From contig CAVPVK010000007.1 in assembly GCA_963709175.1 (NCBI GenBank), positions 2,170,001 through 2,234,000 on the forward strand: DNA of 64,000 nucleotides, given 5' to 3'. The notes beneath the pieces were generated by a model. The model made no database searches and had not been told where the DNA came from. It saw only the letters and a list, made by a program, of their open reading frames with translations. This DNA comes from JANXQG01 sp963709175. Its GTDB lineage: Bacteria > Planctomycetota > Planctomycetia > Pirellulales > Thermoguttaceae. Of this stretch, positions 62,698-64,000 are shown in pieces. The stretch's first letter is position 1; every line of letters starts with the position of its first letter. The position numbers were made by a program, and so were the translations under genes.

Positions 62698-62949
62698 CTA
62701 GGGCGGATCGTAACCGCCAGGGTTCCACGGGTTGCAGCGGCAGATGCGCCATATTCCGCGCCACGTGCCGCCGACGACCCCATATTTCTGCACGGCCTCG
62801 ATGAAATATGCACTGCAGGACGGTTCAAATCGGCACTGCCGCCCGAAGATGGGACTGAGAGTATACTGGTAGATCCGCACCAGGCCGATCAAAACCAGCG
62901 CAGGCAGGCGGATGATTGCGGTCAGCCAGTTCATTTTCCTGTCTGCCAT
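62698..62949 (-). CDS. yidD: Membrane protein insertion efficiency factor YidD
   Basis: 83-aa protein of the YidD family. Signature IYQYTLSPIFGRQCRFEPSCSAYFIEAVQKYGVVGG and CRCNPWNPGGYDPP is present, with four Cys and an N-terminal amphipathic helix. It aids YidC-dependent insertion at the inner membrane. It follows rnpA on the same strand, the standard order. GGGAGC before ATG 62949 fixes the start. Confidence 0.95.
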   Translation of the reverse strand: MADRKMNWLTAIIRLPALVLIGLVRIYQYTLSPIFGRQCRFEPSCSAYFIEAVQKYGVVGGTWRGIWRICRCNPWNPGGYDPP

Positions 62950-62991
62950 CGAAAATGCTCCCTTCTCACTCCGGGCATTACGGCAGAGGGC

Positions 62992-63338
62992 TCAAATCTT
63001 CTTCGCGGCCTTGCGCGCCAGCCTCAGCAGCGACTGCTGCAGGCCCGCCGTCTGGGGCACGGCATCGGCTCGCGGGATCACGATCAAGTCTACGCCTACG
63101 GGCAATTGTTCGCGAGATAGGCGAAACGCCTCGCGGATACAACGTTTCCAGCGATTACGAACCACGGCCCCGCCGACCTTGCGGGAAACCGAAAGTCCCA
63201 GACGTGGGTGCGGCAGGCCATTGGGGTGAACAAACACCAGGAGGCGGTCGTCGCCCGCCGTGATACGGCACTGGTAGGCTCGTTGAAACTCCGCGCCGCG
63301 AGTGATTCGGTAGGCGCGCAGAATCGATGATCGCCCAT
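62992..63338 (-). CDS. rnpA: Ribonuclease P protein component (start region frameshifted)
   Basis: Protein subunit of RNase P. Conserved part is in one frame: ILRAYRITRGAEFQRAYQCRITAGDDRLLVFVHPNGLPHPRLGLSVSRKVGGAVVRNRWKRCIREAFRLSREQLP, with RNA-binding RNR(W)KR motif, ending KKI. In this frame no ATG/GTG/TTG lies before ILRAYR, and a TAA stands just upstream. The ATG at 63338 is one base out of register; adding one G to the GGG next to it (63334-63336) restores MGRSSILRAYR. A rare ATT or CTG start is the alternative. The first standard start in frame is an internal GTG at 63237, too late for a functional protein. Followed by yidD. Confidence 0.88.
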
Positions 63339-63339
63339 C

Positions 63340-64000
63340 TTACCACCGCAGGCCCTGCCGCGGATTGGTCGAATATCGTGCGTCCATCTGGCGAATGGCC
63401 GCCCGATCTTCTTCGGTCAATTGCGGGGGTATCACGATCTGCACTTCGGCCAAGAGGTCGCCGGGCGTGCTGCCCTTAGGTGCCACTCCGTGTCCTTTGA
63501 TTCGCAGTTTCTTGCCGCTGGAGGTTCCCGGTGGAACGTGCAGGGCGACGGTCCCCTTGGGAGTGGGAACATCAACGCTTCCTCCGGCCACAGCCTCACC
63601 CAGCGTGACGGGCAAGCGGAGAAGAAGGTCGTTTCCGCGTCGGGCGAAAAACGGATGAGGGGCGACGTGAACCGTTAACATCAGGTCACCGGCGGTCCGA
63701 CGGCCGGACGCCGGCTCACCCTTGCCCCGCAGTCGCATTTTCTTCCCGTCCTCTATGCCCGGCGGAATCTTGACGACGATGGTCTCCGTCTCACCCGATT
63801 GACGGCGGAGGCTCAATTGGATGTCCCCCCCATTGATGGCGGTGTTAAAGGGAATCGTCACCTCGGAGGAAACATCACTGCCCCGGCGTTTGGAAGCCGC
63901 AGTCCCGCCGCCGCTGCGGTTGGCCCCGCGGCGGACGTGCGAAAAGATGTCACCCAGCCCGCCTCCCCCCTCCCCGAATCGGTCACCGAAGAACTGGCCG
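63340..64000 (-). CDS. DnaJ-family chaperone, C-terminal domains (5' end outside window)
   Basis: At least 220 C-terminal residues of a DnaJ/CbpA-like co-chaperone. From the window edge: FGDRFGEGGGGLGDIFSH (Gly/Phe-rich region), then substrate-binding CTD-I and CTD-II (VTIPFNTAINGGDIQLSLRR, VVKIPPGIEDGKKMRLRGKGEP, GDLMLTVHVAPHPFFARRGNDLLLRLPVTLGEAVAGGSVDVPTPKG, KLRIKGHGVAPKG, GDLLAEVQIVIPPQLTEED). No Cys-rich zinc finger lies between the G/F region and CTD, so it is the CbpA/DnaJB type. The J domain lies outside the window. The ORF open from GTG 63861 is internal. Confidence 0.9.
   Translation of the reverse strand, partial: GQFFGDRFGEGGGGLGDIFSHVRRGANRSGGGTAASKRRGSDVSSEVTIPFNTAINGGDIQLSLRRQSGETETIVVKIPPGIEDGKKMRLRGKGEPASGRRTAGDLMLTVHVAPHPFFARRGNDLLLRLPVTLGEAVAGGSVDVPTPKGTVALHVPPGTSSGKKLRIKGHGVAPKGSTPGDLLAEVQIVIPPQLTEEDRAAIRQMDARYSTNPRQGLRW

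Noticed and set aside
1..64000. Search by eye for tRNA, rRNA, tmRNA and riboswitch-like segments.
   Set aside because: No cloverleaf-consistent TTCGAATC-type loops with matching arms or rRNA signature strings were found; a covariance-model scan would be needed to exclude them.

Overview
The window is GC-rich and looks like chromosome from a Planctomycetota member, probably Pirellulales-like. Nothing here is a formal taxonomic marker. The inference rests on family content typical of that phylum: a Ser/Thr kinase with a C-terminal WD40 propeller, an SHD1-domain secreted protein, a tandem formylglycine-generating-enzyme-like protein, a VWA protein with a secretin-like short domain and a Gly/Met tract, a SPINDLY-type TPR glycosyltransferase and many secreted carbohydrate-active enzymes. 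No tRNA, rRNA or CRISPR array was seen.

Layout. 1-4.8 kb: two AI-2E-type permeases, then a stress cluster (YciE/YciF ferritin-like, DUF1328, CsbD, zinc metallopeptidase). 5-9.7 kb: PLP aminotransferase, LptF/LptG-type permease and TPR/O-GlcNAc-transferase-like gene. 9.7-11 kb: no convincing gene. 11-17.5 kb: an M50-like membrane protease, then a minus-strand group (DUF3592, BNR sialidase-like, GH5-like, HD hydrolase, secreted hypothetical). 18.1-37.4 kb: an accessory region with the remains of defence and mobile genes. It holds an orphan NADAR (DarT1-associated) antitoxin, two halves of a yhcG-like nuclease 17 kb apart that share a 342-bp near-identical segment, a helicase fragment, a truncated DDE insertion sequence with a probable -1 frameshift signal, and three copies of an internally deleted REP-transposase-derived element with matching inverted termini. 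Between these lie larger secreted proteins (beta-helix, Wzz-like, SHD1, double FGE domain, coiled coil) and the kinase/WD40 gene. 37.6-46 kb: TIM-barrel isomerase, rhomboid protease, Ada-like zinc module, alpha-2-macroglobulin and a B12-binding radical SAM protein. 46.1-49.2 kb: a membrane-protein/winged-helix-regulator unit with a shared palindromic operator candidate. 49.2-58.7 kb: HtrA protease, a Lys/Asp/Thr-rich repeat protein, a 1441-aa VWA protein and a lipoprotein. 58.7-62 kb: a minus-strand uronate catabolism operon (eda, GH88, small cupin, SDR). 62.2-64 kb: TPR protein, yidD, rnpA and a partial DnaJ-family gene.

The main caveat is that about eleven genes, including the normally essential rnpA, are broken by single-base frameshifts, mostly in short C/G runs. 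Base-call or assembly indels explain this better than mass pseudogenisation, so these loci are described as broken but probably functional genes. The mobile-element damage at 18-37 kb is different in kind (junctions, deletions, duplications) and looks real.
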